The notes beneath the pieces were generated by a model that saw only the letters and a list, made by a program, of their open reading frames with translations, did not search any database and had not been told where the DNA came from. Below are positions 19,939 through 29,186 of a DNA stretch of 64,000 nt, one piece after another. The stretch is from Maribacter algarum (ex Lu et al. 2025) (nom. illeg.) (GTDB taxonomy: Bacteria; Bacteroidota; Bacteroidia; Flavobacteriales; Flavobacteriaceae): positions 347,482-411,481 of the forward strand of contig CANMAW010000004.1 in NCBI GenBank assembly GCA_947495915.1, in the 5' to 3' direction. How positions within the stretch are numbered: the first letter of the stretch is position 1; each line of letters begins with the position of its first letter. A program made the position numbers and the translations under genes.

Positions 19939-20226
19939 ATGGAAAAATTATCAGACCAACAAATCAGAGAATATCTTGAAAAACTGGAAGGTTGGGAATT
20001 TGTAGACGGAGCGATCGAAACATCATTTGAGTTTCAAAATTTTAAGGAAGCCTTCGCTACCATGACACGTATTGCATTTGAATGTGAAAAACAAGAACAC
20101 CACCCTGACTGGAGTAATGTATACAACAATCTTCATATCAGGTTAAATACACACGATGCTGAAGGCGTAACTGAAAAAGATTTTAAGCTAGCGCATACCA
20201 TCGAAGAAATAATTGATGGGGAATAA
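19939..20226 (+). CDS. 4a-hydroxytetrahydrobiopterin dehydratase (PCD)
   Basis: Pterin-4a-carbinolamine dehydratase of 95 residues that regenerates dihydropterin after aromatic amino acid hydroxylation. The family signature 'EKQEHHPDWSNVYN' with the paired catalytic histidines, followed by 'HIRLNTHDAEGVTEKDFKLA', is intact, and the length is normal. It lies 31 bases after the SDR gene in the gcvT-glsA operon. No phenylalanine hydroxylase gene is in the window, so the partner enzyme is not shown. Confidence 0.95.
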   Translation: MEKLSDQQIREYLEKLEGWEFVDGAIETSFEFQNFKEAFATMTRIAFECEKQEHHPDWSNVYNNLHIRLNTHDAEGVTEKDFKLAHTIEEIIDGE

Positions 20227-20305
20227 TTAAGGACGAAAAAAAAATTATTTTATAAAATTGATATTGCATATTCTCATTTAGTTTTAAACCTTACCTCATG
20301 GGCCG

Positions 20306-20336
20306 TTTGTATGCACTTTTAATTTTCTTAAATTTG
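20306..20336 (+). promoter_or_regulatory. promoter of the yebC-family gene, full consensus
   Basis: TTTG (20306-20309), a 19-base spacer, and TAAATTTG (20329-20336) match both elements of the Bacteroidota primary sigma consensus. The ATG is 28 bases downstream at 20364. This is the cleanest promoter in the window. Confidence 0.7.
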
Positions 20337-20363
20337 TTTTTAGTCAAATAAAATAAATAAACT

Positions 20364-21074
20364 ATGGGAAGAGCTTTTGAGTTTAGAAAAGCACGTAAAA
20401 TGAAGCGTTGGTCGGCAATGTCGAAAGCTTTTACACGAATTGGAAAAGACATTGTGATAGCAGTGAAAGAAGGTGGCCCAGACCCAGATTCTAATTCTAG
20501 ATTGCGTGCAGTAATTCAAAACGCTAAGGCAGTAAATATGCCAAAAGACAATGTCGAACGCGCAATAAAACGTGCCAGTGATAAAAGTCTAGGAGATTAT
20601 AAAGAAGTACTTTTTGAAGGATACGCGCCTCACGGAATTGCGATTTTAATTGAAACTGCTACCGACAACAATACTCGAACCGTTGCTAATGTGCGTAGTT
20701 ATTTTAATAAGTGTAACGGCAATTTAGGAACATCAGGGTCTGTTGAATTCATGTTTGATCATACCTGTAACTTTAGGATACCAGCAGAAGGAATTGACCC
20801 AGAAGAATTGGAATTAGAAATGATTGATTTCGGCGCAGAGGAAGTATTTGTTGATGACGATGGAATATTAATCTATGCCCCTTTTGAGAGTTTTGGAGCC
20901 ATTCAAAAAGAATTAGAGAACCGAAATCTCGAAATTTTGTCTTCAGGATTTGAGCGAATTCCGCAAGTTACCAAACAACTCAATGAAGAGGAAACTGCTG
21001 ATGTGGAAAAACTGTTAGAAAAAATTGAAGAAGATGACGATGTACAGAACGTATATCACACCATGCAAGAATAA
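20364..21074 (+). CDS. yebC: YebC/PmpR family protein
   Basis: 236-residue member of the YebC family, starting 'MGRAFEFRKARKMKRW' and continuing with 'AVKEGGPDPDSNSRLRAVIQNAKAVNMPKDNVERAI', which is diagnostic. Members have been described as DNA-binding regulators and, more recently, as factors that relieve ribosome stalling at proline stretches; which applies here cannot be told. The protein is acidic toward the C-terminus. It has its own full-consensus promoter and a strong terminator, so it is an independent unit. Confidence 0.95.
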   Translation: MGRAFEFRKARKMKRWSAMSKAFTRIGKDIVIAVKEGGPDPDSNSRLRAVIQNAKAVNMPKDNVERAIKRASDKSLGDYKEVLFEGYAPHGIAILIETATDNNTRTVANVRSYFNKCNGNLGTSGSVEFMFDHTCNFRIPAEGIDPEELELEMIDFGAEEVFVDDDGILIYAPFESFGAIQKELENRNLEILSSGFERIPQVTKQLNEEETADVEKLLEKIEEDDDVQNVYHTMQE

Positions 21075-21097
21075 AGCAACTAGTAGTTACAAAAATT

Positions 21098-21128
21098 AAA
21101 AAGCGATCTAGAAATAGATCGCTTTTTT
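21098..21128. terminator. bidirectional terminator between yebC and the malectin/kelch gene
   Basis: AAAAAGCGATCTA (21098-21110) pairs with TAGATCGCTTTTT around a GAAA tetraloop (21111-21114). The A- and T-runs on either side make it usable from both strands. Confidence 0.9.
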
Positions 21129-21149
21129 AATGTTCAATGATAAGAGTGA

Positions 21150-24100
21150 TTATTTTTTAATCACCATTTGTTTTTGATGGAATGCCCCTGTAGTGTCTAG
21201 TGATTTCAAATAATAGGTACCTGCAGGTAAGTTATTCACATTTAGTAAATATGCTTCTTGATCTGCTGTTTCGGTACCGCTGTAACGATGAACTAAACGC
21301 CCTGTTATATCATATACCTGTATTTCAATTAACTGTATTGGTTGCTCAAAACTTAAGCGAGTGTTATTAACCACGGGGTTTGGTGATAGTATAGAAGGGT
21401 TTATAACAACCGATTTACCACTACTACTATTGCTTGAACATGATTTGTCATTTAAACCAAAACCTGAGGGTACTTCTTCTGATTTCGTTATAAATACTTT
21501 GTCCAAACCAGCACCATCTTCTCGGTTGGCGATTTCTAAAGTATTGGTACCATCAGTTAGATTAAACGTAAGTGGAACATATTGCAATTCACGATCATGT
21601 ATTTGATTCCATTGAAAACTATTCACCTGTGGAATATTATTCCAACGTTTCCATGCACCACCGTTTACACGAACATAAAAACTATCTTGGTTCGATGTTG
21701 GGGTTTTTACAAGCGCATATATTTTGTAAACTCCTTGAGAGGCATTAAAATCAAACTTCACAATATTATCAGCATTATTTGATCCGCTTGAGCTAAATCC
21801 TACTGGAGGTAATACATATTGTCCGTTTGATGCTCCACTATCATTTACAAAACTCCAATTGCTTCCAACAGTGGCACATTCTGCTTCTAACCAAATGTCT
21901 TCTGGGTTTGGTTCTTCGCAATTACTTAGACTGTGTATTACGAAATCAATGGTTTCACTACAATTTGGAGAGTTAACCAATGTTACCGAATATAATCCCG
22001 GTGCTAAATTCTCATTTTTGTATTTATTTATAGATGAATCATAAACAAAACCCGTACTGTTTTCATCGAAGGAATAACTACCATCAATATAAGCCGTTCC
22101 ATCTGAACTGGTTTCACAAGAAGCATCACTCGTCTCTATTACCAAATCCTCAAAATAAACCGCACATTGACTAAATGTCTCATAATTTATACGGACAGTT
22201 TCACCTGCTTCGTTGTCACCATTATAAGGAACAACCTCTAACAAATATCTGCCTGGAGCGGTTGGTATGCCATCATTTTGACCTATGGCACTGGTGTCTG
22301 TGTTAAACGGAACTGCATTATCTGTATGTTCGTAAATATAATCACTATCGACTTGCGTAAACTTAAAGTATACTTTTGATGTTTCTTCACTTACTGCGGC
22401 CGAGATATTAATTGCAGGATAATCACTTTGCTCATCAGTACCGAATTGTAAATTATCGGTCATTATTGTTTCGTCTTCAAACTGATAACCGCCTTGAATA
22501 AACAAGGCATTCACTCTCGCATTCGCAGCAACTACTTCATCATTTAAACTTAAAACTTCTATTGCACTTATTTTAGCTCTTTGAGTAACTCCTGTGAATG
22601 CTATAGTTGCAAAGCCATCATTAATTTGAATATCATTAAACTCTTTAATTATTGCTGTAGCTGGTGCTGCCTCTGTAAGCATATCAAGATTTGATATCAC
22701 CTGACTACCTTCCACCGATACATTAAACACTCTTGAACCTACACCACCAGCTTGAATACCGAAATACAATTCTGCAAAATGCAATCGAATCGTATATTCT
22801 CCAGATTCTGGTACGGGAATTTCATATGTAAACGGTCCTACCGAAGGACCATATATTTCCGTTTGATATAATTCATCATTTGTTGTCTCATTAATAGGAA
22901 AATCGACTGTATATATATGCCCTCCTGTTCTATATTGGTCGGCTAAAAAGGTATTACCAGACCACATTATTTCAGGTCCTCCTGCATTAATTCTAAGAGC
23001 AAAATCAGGCACTACTACTTCTCCATTAACAGTTGCGGAAACCTCATCAAAACTACTTTCGTTTTCATCATCTGTAACGGTTAAACGGAACACATAATTA
23101 CCTTCCACTAAACCAGAGGCACTTAAATTTACATCGGTTGTATTTGAAAGCTGCGCTGTATTCGGACCGCTAACTTGATTCCAGAAGTAGGTTACCGTTC
23201 CACCATCAGGGTCTGAATCAGTACCATTTAAGATTACGGAGTCCGTTGGTAGGTTAATTGTCTTGTCGTTTCCAGCATTTGCTATTGGAGATTGGGAAGT
23301 ATTGTCCGCTTCTAACGGTATCCACTTCGTTTCTTTTATAATCGTATTGGAATCTTGTATCGGTCTCCCTCCTGAAACTATCAATCGATCTCCAAAAGCT
23401 TGAGCGGCTGCTTCTTCTAAACCATCTCCTGGTAATTTACAAAGCTCTGACCATGAGTTTAACTGCGGATCAAAAACACTGATATCATTGACAATAGGAC
23501 CGTTATCAATACCTCCTGCAATAATTATTTTACCATTATGGAGTGTAGTAGCTGCTTTAAAATGAGATCTGGTTCGATCTAAATCTGTTAAGCGCATCCA
23601 AGTATCTGTATTTGGATTATAAGCATGTACAAACTTAGTGTCATATTTTGGTCCGTCATGACCAACTTGACCACCAATTGCATAAACAATACCATTTACA
23701 CTTATACCACTATGGTGATTACGTGCGTTTGGCATTGGTGCTGCAGCCGTCCAACCCGAAGCGATGTTCGTTAAATCTAACACCCAATGATCTGCAACAT
23801 CAGTTTGTCTGTCAGGCATTAACCCTCCAAAGAAATGAATTTTATTGCCTGATAAGGCCCCAGCTCCTGACCCCACTAAATTGGGTAAATCAGGACCCAC
23901 GCTCCAACTATCAGTTTGAGAATTATAAATCTGTACCGCTTTAACAGCTACTCCGGGATTATCACCTGCAAATCCACCTAAAATCCAAATTTCTGAACCT
24001 ACAGCAACCGCTGCAGTATGGGTAACCGGTATGGGCATTGAAGCCCCTATAGACCACGTATCATTTGTAGTATCATAAATTTCGGTTTCCGGCACGACTA

Positions 24101-25052
24101 AAACTCCTGGTTTAAATCCGCCTAAAACATATAACTTATCTCCTATCTTTTGGCTAATAGCTTCAAATCGTTCAATATTAGCATCCGCTAAAGTATTCCA
24201 AGCACAAGAAGGGTCTGTAATCATCCAATTATAAGATGTACTTGCGCTGTCATCTCCCTTACTAGCTGTGACAGTTACTTGATAGTTACCATCATTGCTA
24301 GAGCCATGATGAGCAGCATGATCATCAATTGTACCCGATATTAAACCCGTTGATTGATTTATTGAAATACCCGCTGGCGCTCCTTGCATACTAAATACAA
24401 ATCCAATGTTAGCATCACCTCCAGTGGCGCTAGCCGTGAAGTTGACGTTTTCATTAATTTCATTGAACTGGTCTGCAATTGCTTGAATATTAATTTCAGA
24501 ATTATTGTTATTTGAAACAATTTCGATACCATTAATGACTGGATGTCTTTCACCACCTACTTGATCTCTAGAGTCAAAATCAATGTTTAAAACGCCACCA
24601 GAGACGGATACCGAATGTGTTTTTACCAACATAGCATCTGCACCTACTTCAGAAAATATATCTAGATTATCTTCTGCAAGCTGACCTTCTATAGTTACAT
24701 CAAAAATACGGCTGCCTGCACCGCCTGAACCACCACCAGTTGCTCCGAACCAAAGTTCTGCGAAATATAGCTTCACGGTATATACTCCATCGGAAAGTGG
24801 AATATTGTATGATAGTTGTTGCGAACGACTAAAGCGAAAAGACTGAAATGGTTGGGGTAGCCCTGTTTGCGGACGATTTAGCGTTGTGCCAGTGTTTGCG
24901 TATTGGTCAGCCATAAAATTTTCACCTTGGTAAGTGGATGCAGATCCACCTGTATTGATGCGCAATTCAGTTTGGGCTGAGCTGATTGAAATGCCAAGTA
25001 AAAAAATAAAAGCCATTATGGCTTTGTAACCTTTTGAGTAGCTAGTTTTCAT
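21150..25052 (-). CDS. secreted malectin/kelch multidomain protein with T9SS sorting domain
   Basis: 1300-residue exported protein. Approximate order: signal peptide (MKTSYSKGYKAIMAFIFLLG then ISISSAQ); malectin-type sugar-binding domain (28-182, 'ELRINTGG', 'VKLYFAELWFG'); a cadherin/Ig-like putative domain with 'STGLISGTI' (about 190-280); a kelch beta-propeller with repeated 'YVLGGF', 'WILGGF', 'FFGGL', 'YAIGGQ', 'IIAGGI' and 'IVSGGR' strands (about 283-585); a PKD-type domain ('PIANAGNDKTI', about 592-680); a second malectin ('ALRINAGGPEI', about 683-840); two linker domains; a CBM6/35-like domain ('WLEAECATVGSNW', about 1080-1210); and a type A T9SS sorting domain ('LSPNPVVNNTRLSF', last 80 residues). 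The frame is open to a TTG at 25076, but ATG 25052 gives the proper signal peptide. Function: carbohydrate or surface binding, inferred; no glycosidase domain is visible. Confidence 0.88.
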   Translation of the reverse strand: MKTSYSKGYKAIMAFIFLLGISISSAQTELRINTGGSASTYQGENFMADQYANTGTTLNRPQTGLPQPFQSFRFSRSQQLSYNIPLSDGVYTVKLYFAELWFGATGGGSGGAGSRIFDVTIEGQLAEDNLDIFSEVGADAMLVKTHSVSVSGGVLNIDFDSRDQVGGERHPVINGIEIVSNNNNSEINIQAIADQFNEINENVNFTASATGGDANIGFVFSMQGAPAGISINQSTGLISGTIDDHAAHHGSSNDGNYQVTVTASKGDDSASTSYNWMITDPSCAWNTLADANIERFEAISQKIGDKLYVLGGFKPGVLVVPETEIYDTTNDTWSIGASMPIPVTHTAAVAVGSEIWILGGFAGDNPGVAVKAVQIYNSQTDSWSVGPDLPNLVGSGAGALSGNKIHFFGGLMPDRQTDVADHWVLDLTNIASGWTAAAPMPNARNHHSGISVNGIVYAIGGQVGHDGPKYDTKFVHAYNPNTDTWMRLTDLDRTRSHFKAATTLHNGKIIIAGGIDNGPIVNDISVFDPQLNSWSELCKLPGDGLEEAAAQAFGDRLIVSGGRPIQDSNTIIKETKWIPLEADNTSQSPIANAGNDKTINLPTDSVILNGTDSDPDGGTVTYFWNQVSGPNTAQLSNTTDVNLSASGLVEGNYVFRLTVTDDENESSFDEVSATVNGEVVVPDFALRINAGGPEIMWSGNTFLADQYRTGGHIYTVDFPINETTNDELYQTEIYGPSVGPFTYEIPVPESGEYTIRLHFAELYFGIQAGGVGSRVFNVSVEGSQVISNLDMLTEAAPATAIIKEFNDIQINDGFATIAFTGVTQRAKISAIEVLSLNDEVVAANARVNALFIQGGYQFEDETIMTDNLQFGTDEQSDYPAINISAAVSEETSKVYFKFTQVDSDYIYEHTDNAVPFNTDTSAIGQNDGIPTAPGRYLLEVVPYNGDNEAGETVRINYETFSQCAVYFEDLVIETSDASCETSSDGTAYIDGSYSFDENSTGFVYDSSINKYKNENLAPGLYSVTLVNSPNCSETIDFVIHSLSNCEEPNPEDIWLEAECATVGSNWSFVNDSGASNGQYVLPPVGFSSSGSNNADNIVKFDFNASQGVYKIYALVKTPTSNQDSFYVRVNGGAWKRWNNIPQVNSFQWNQIHDRELQYVPLTFNLTDGTNTLEIANREDGAGLDKVFITKSEEVPSGFGLNDKSCSSNSSSGKSVVINPSILSPNPVVNNTRLSFEQPIQLIEIQVYDITGRLVHRYSGTETADQEAYLLNVNNLPAGTYYLKSLDTTGAFHQKQMVIKK

Positions 25053-25194
25053 AAAAATATGGTTTTGGCTACTCAAATATAGTTTCGTGAACTACCCTTT
25101 CTTTTTTTATTCGCCCAACGGAAATTAATCTCGTTTAAAACTTCACAACTACAACATGCTAAGGTACAAACCCATATTTATCAGGATTTTAAAC

Positions 25195-25227
25195 AAAAAA
25201 ATGCGATCTACATTTAGATCGCATTTT
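25195..25227 (-). terminator. terminator of the lamin-tail/HYR gene
   Basis: AAAATGCGATCTA (25198-25210) pairs with TAGATCGCATTTT (25215-25227) around a CATT loop. On the minus strand a T-run follows. The stem shares its GCGATCTA core with the hairpin at 21098. Confidence 0.88.
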
Positions 25228-25246
25228 ATAACATAAAACATTAAAA

Positions 25247-28200
25247 TTATTGTTTAACCACCAGCAATTGACCGCTTAGTGAAGTACCATTTTTCATAAG
25301 TACTTTGACAAAATAGGTACCTGATTGCAATGCTTTTATTTCCAACATATATTTACTATCATCTTTGATTGAAATCGCATCAAAATTGCGTATCATTCTA
25401 CCATGAGTGTCATAAACGGCAATCGTTTGAGCAGCAACAGGAATTTTAAAACTAAGCTGTGTTTCGTTGTTCGCAGGATTCGGTGTGATATACATACGAT
25501 TACTCACTAAATCACTTTCTTCACTTCTTGTAATTTCAAAATTTAAAGCCAACGAATTACCTTGAATTCCACGTAAGGCATCCTGCGAATAGGGTATTGC
25601 TGAAACCGTATAACTTCCTGTTACAAATACATTCCCTTTGTAATCACCAATAGGAAGGTCTTGAAACAATGCAAAAGGCTCAAGGCTCTCTGTTCTTTCT
25701 GTTACAATTGCACCTTTGAGCGCCAAGCGAACACTTTCAACGTCATCAGTAGTAATAGCACGAATATCTAAATTCAAGGTTGGTAAATCAGCACTATCAA
25801 TAATCATTCCTTCTTCCAATAAAAACAAATCTTCATCAGAATCAGCATTCACGAGCATAAAATCTGTTACAGACAATTGATTATCAAACAGTTCAAAATC
25901 AACAGTTAAAGTAGCGCCTACATCACCATCTCCTCCATCTTCAGCATAAGGAATTCCAGATACTGTATAGATTCCTGTGTTGAAACTAGCCCCTTTATAA
26001 TTACCTATTGGTAAATCTTGAAACAAGGCATATGGAGTTAAACTTTCAATTCTACCTGAATTTATTCCACCTGAAATACTTAAGCCAACACTTTCAACCT
26101 CAGCTGTTGTATTCGCTCGAATATCTAAATTTCGAGTTGGCAAACTATTGATATCGATACGCATCTCATCTTTTAAATCAAAAAGAACTTCGTTAGTATC
26201 TGCATTTATTAGCGAGAAACTTTCAACTGCTAGTAAATCACTAGATGTTACAACGATAATGGTACTTGCATTAGATTCACAATTAGTAACTTCATCTTTT
26301 AAAGTATATGTTATTTCGTATTCTCCTTTTCCTATTGCCGGATCAAATACTCCATCACTAACTCCTTCGCCACTATAAACTCCGCCCTCAGGAAACCCTT
26401 CAATTAATTCAAAAGGTTCATCATTTTCAGAAACTGGCTCAAAAGGAAGTAAAACAATTTCTGGAAGTTCAGGATCTTTAAGTGTAAAACTAAGTTCGGC
26501 CCTACAATCATTGGCATCTATTGCAGTAACATTGTAAGTACCCGCCGTTAAATTTGAAGCAATTGCATCAGTCAATGTTGCATCATGGCTCCATTGATAT
26601 ATTATTGGAGCTTCCCCATCAACTATAGCTACCACAATTTCACCTTCAGATCCACCACAAGTAACTACTTCAGAAATTACTTCAAGGGTAACTTGAAAAT
26701 TTGCACAGGCATCAATAATCTCGAAATTAATACTGAAATCAGCACCCACTTCACCTCTTAGTGCATCTTGTGAATATGGAATTGCAGATACCTTATAATT
26801 TCCAACTACAAAATCATTCCCCTTATAATTGCCTATAGGTAAATCTTGAAAAAGAGCGTAAGGTAAGAGGCTTTCTGTTCGTTCAGAATTAATGGCCCCT
26901 GAGATACCGAAACGAACACTTTCTACATCAGCGGTAGTGATCGCCCTAATATCTAAATGCAAGGTTGGTAAAGTAGCAATATCAATTTTCATTCCTTCTT
27001 CAAGTAGAAAAAGATCTTCATTGGTATCGGCATTAACCAACATATATGCTGTTACTGCAAATTCGTTACTTTCGGTAGGTGACACGGTAACCTGAGCGAA
27101 ACATGTGGCTACATTTCCATTGACATCGGTCGCAGTTAATTCCACTACATTTATACCTAGATCTTCGACGGTGAAATCAAGCTGACTTGCTTCAACAGAT
27201 GCTATTCCACAGTTGTCAAAAAGATCTGTAAATAAGTGCTCTACAGGAATATTTGCTACACCTTGAACATCAAGAACAACATCGATATTATCACATAAAA
27301 TTACAGGAGGCATATTATCTTGTACCACAATATTAAAAAGGCACGTTGCCATATTTCCGCTAGAATCGGTGGCGGTTGCTGAAACTTCAGTGGAGCCAAC
27401 TTCAAATAAAGATCCGCTAGGAATTGAAAGTTCTAAAATAGCATCGGGTTGATCATCTTCGAATAACACTTCAAAATCAACAACTGCTCCACACTGACCT
27501 TCATCAACTTCTACTATAATATCTTCGGGACATTCAATCTGCGGAGCTGTAATATCGGTCATATCTTCAGCAATGGTAATCTTCACCAGCCATTCTTGAA
27601 TCGTACCATCTTGGGCTGTTACGGTATACACAACTTCATTGGTAAAATCTACAACTTCACCTATTTCAGGACTTACCGTTGCATCATCTGAAATTGTAAA
27701 TTCTGGTTCTAAACCAGAGATACTAGTACCAAAGGGAACGATAATCTCAATCGTCTTGGTCTGCGTATCGATAAGCGTTTCTTCTACTTGACCTGAAATG
27801 GTAAATGAGCTTATTTCGTTTTCTGTAGAAGCTGTGAAACTTACTGTAATGGTTTGCACACATTCCGCCATGTTTCCGAAGGCATCTTCTACCTTCCAAT
27901 TAATTTTAGTATCTCCTATTGGAAATTCTTTTTCTAAATCTTCATTATCACTTCGTGTACCGGTTATTGTCAGTTCACTTTCACATGGTTTACTTGCGGT
28001 TGCACCTTCTATTGCAATAGTTAAGGCATTACCATCTTCACTGGCCATGATAATGTCTTCAGGACAAGTAATTACAGGCACAACAGCATCACTCACTGTT
28101 ACCGTTTGTATACATGGTTCAGAAGTATTACCTGCAGCATCGGTAGCCGTCCAACTAATGGTGGTTTCTCCTATTTCAAATGGCGCCGTTAAATCTAAAT

Positions 28201-28990
28201 TATCGCTGCGCAGACCGACAAGTGTAAGACCTTCTGTAGAGTTGTCGCTTGTAGTAGGTTCTATAACTATTATTGTTGCACTGCAAATATCCTCATCTGA
28301 TGATGCAGAAATGTCTTCTTGACAGGTAACTACTGGCTTCTCATTATCTGCAATCGTGTTTACTTTTCCTGGTGAACCTACATCAATACCTGAATTTCCA
28401 TTTGCTTCATTACCTACAAAAGCTGGAGGTACTGGTAGATCATTTTCATCAGAACTCAACATCCAATTTGAACCTATTGTATTGTCAGCTGTTACATTAA
28501 TCAGAGAAATAGAAGAATTACCATCGTCATTAGGCCAGCCTGCTTCGTTGTTATCATAAGTAAGGGTTTCAATGGCATTCAATTGACTTTGTTGATCGCC
28601 TTCATAAGACTGAAAACTATCCCACAATCCTATGGTATCGCCTCCATTACCTAGTGTTGGCCAGTCACTTACACCAACAACATTGATGTTACCCCAAACC
28701 TCTTTAAACTCTTCAACGGTTATATTTTCTGCGTTGATCAGAACTACCGAATTTAAAGGTGCTATCAACCCGTTAGTTATGTTAGACTGAGAAAGCCCTG
28801 TAGCTGCATTATCATCAAATACATAACCGCTTAAATCTATAGTATCATCACTATTGTTATAAATTTCAACCCACTCCCAATTCGTATCACGCCCACCTGG
28901 GTTATACATAATTTCTGTAATCTGTAGGTTTTGAGCTAAACTTGAAAATGCAAAAAAAAGCAGAAAACTACTGAGTAATAATCGTTTCAT
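25247..28990 (-). CDS. secreted lamin-tail / HYR-domain protein with three tandem-type repeats and T9SS sorting domain
   Basis: 1247-residue exported protein. Signal peptide 'MKRLLLSSFLLFFAFSSLAQ', then a lamin-tail domain ('ITEIMYNPGGRDTNWEWVEIYN'-type start, about 22-190). HYR (hyalin) repeats follow, with 'VTCQEDI', 'ITCPEDI', 'IECPEDI' and 'SGNMATC' motifs. A DUF5018-like domain ('TISGQVEETLIDTQTKTI') is embedded between HYR repeats. Then come a unit of about 115 residues present three times ('LVNADTNEDLFLLEEGM', 'LDIRAITT', 'ALFQDLPIGNYKG'), SprB-type segments between copies 1 and 2 ('YNVTAIDANDCRAELSF'), and a C-terminal type A T9SS sorting domain ('MYITPNPANNETQLSF'). No catalytic domain is recognised; a large adhesin or surface-display role is inference. 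It lies behind the malectin/kelch gene on the same strand, but with its own terminator. Confidence 0.87.
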   Translation of the reverse strand: MKRLLLSSFLLFFAFSSLAQNLQITEIMYNPGGRDTNWEWVEIYNNSDDTIDLSGYVFDDNAATGLSQSNITNGLIAPLNSVVLINAENITVEEFKEVWGNINVVGVSDWPTLGNGGDTIGLWDSFQSYEGDQQSQLNAIETLTYDNNEAGWPNDDGNSSISLINVTADNTIGSNWMLSSDENDLPVPPAFVGNEANGNSGIDVGSPGKVNTIADNEKPVVTCQEDISASSDEDICSATIIVIEPTTSDNSTEGLTLVGLRSDNLDLTAPFEIGETTISWTATDAAGNTSEPCIQTVTVSDAVVPVITCPEDIIMASEDGNALTIAIEGATASKPCESELTITGTRSDNEDLEKEFPIGDTKINWKVEDAFGNMAECVQTITVSFTASTENEISSFTISGQVEETLIDTQTKTIEIIVPFGTSISGLEPEFTISDDATVSPEIGEVVDFTNEVVYTVTAQDGTIQEWLVKITIAEDMTDITAPQIECPEDIIVEVDEGQCGAVVDFEVLFEDDQPDAILELSIPSGSLFEVGSTEVSATATDSSGNMATCLFNIVVQDNMPPVILCDNIDVVLDVQGVANIPVEHLFTDLFDNCGIASVEASQLDFTVEDLGINVVELTATDVNGNVATCFAQVTVSPTESNEFAVTAYMLVNADTNEDLFLLEEGMKIDIATLPTLHLDIRAITTADVESVRFGISGAINSERTESLLPYALFQDLPIGNYKGNDFVVGNYKVSAIPYSQDALRGEVGADFSINFEIIDACANFQVTLEVISEVVTCGGSEGEIVVAIVDGEAPIIYQWSHDATLTDAIASNLTAGTYNVTAIDANDCRAELSFTLKDPELPEIVLLPFEPVSENDEPFELIEGFPEGGVYSGEGVSDGVFDPAIGKGEYEITYTLKDEVTNCESNASTIIVVTSSDLLAVESFSLINADTNEVLFDLKDEMRIDINSLPTRNLDIRANTTAEVESVGLSISGGINSGRIESLTPYALFQDLPIGNYKGASFNTGIYTVSGIPYAEDGGDGDVGATLTVDFELFDNQLSVTDFMLVNADSDEDLFLLEEGMIIDSADLPTLNLDIRAITTDDVESVRLALKGAIVTERTESLEPFALFQDLPIGDYKGNVFVTGSYTVSAIPYSQDALRGIQGNSLALNFEITRSEESDLVSNRMYITPNPANNETQLSFKIPVAAQTIAVYDTHGRMIRNFDAISIKDDSKYMLEIKALQSGTYFVKVLMKNGTSLSGQLLVVKQ
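25530..25878 (-). repeat. copy 3 of the 115-residue repeat unit
   Basis: Encodes 'SVTDFMLVNADSDEDLFLL' through 'NSLALNFEI'. It contains 'IPYSQDALRG', shared exactly with copy 1 but not with copy 2, so copies 1 and 3 are the closer pair. Boundaries approximate. Confidence 0.7.
25885..26235 (-). repeat. copy 2 of the 115-residue repeat unit
   Basis: Encodes 'AVESFSLINADTNEVLFDL' through 'ATLTVDFEL', abutting copy 3. It is more divergent from copies 1 and 3 ('IPYAEDGGDGDVG' instead of 'IPYSQDALRG'). Boundaries approximate. Confidence 0.7.
26715..27065 (-). repeat. copy 1 of the 115-residue repeat unit
   Basis: Encodes 'AVTAYMLVNADTNEDLFLL' through 'DFSINFEI'. It is separated from copy 2 by about 480 bases coding for a SprB-like and a further Ig-like segment. 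Boundaries approximate. Confidence 0.7.
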
Positions 28991-29186
28991 AAGTACATTA
29001 TTTTAATAATTAATGGTGTAAATTCTTACAGAAAACGTTTCAAAATCTTAATTATTATAAATAATAACTGACGAAATGTATCAAATCATCGATTAAAAGC
29101 TTAGATTTTTAACAATAATGCATTTTATCAAAGTTTACTATTTTTTGTAAATAAGTCATATATGGTACGACCTAACAATAAATAAA

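Noticed and set aside
23648..23944. 98-codon frame opposite the kelch region
   Set aside because: Composition is that of a shadow of the reverse-strand gene, with no promoter or partner.
25530..27065. Possible CRISPR or transposon repeats in the lamin-tail/HYR gene
   Set aside because: The repeats are long, diverged and in frame with the protein, so they are domain copies, not an array or mobile element.
27798..28322. 174-codon frame opposite the lamin-tail/HYR gene
   Set aside because: Low-complexity Ser/Val-rich translation that mirrors the repeated HYR coding sequence; no start context and no family resemblance.
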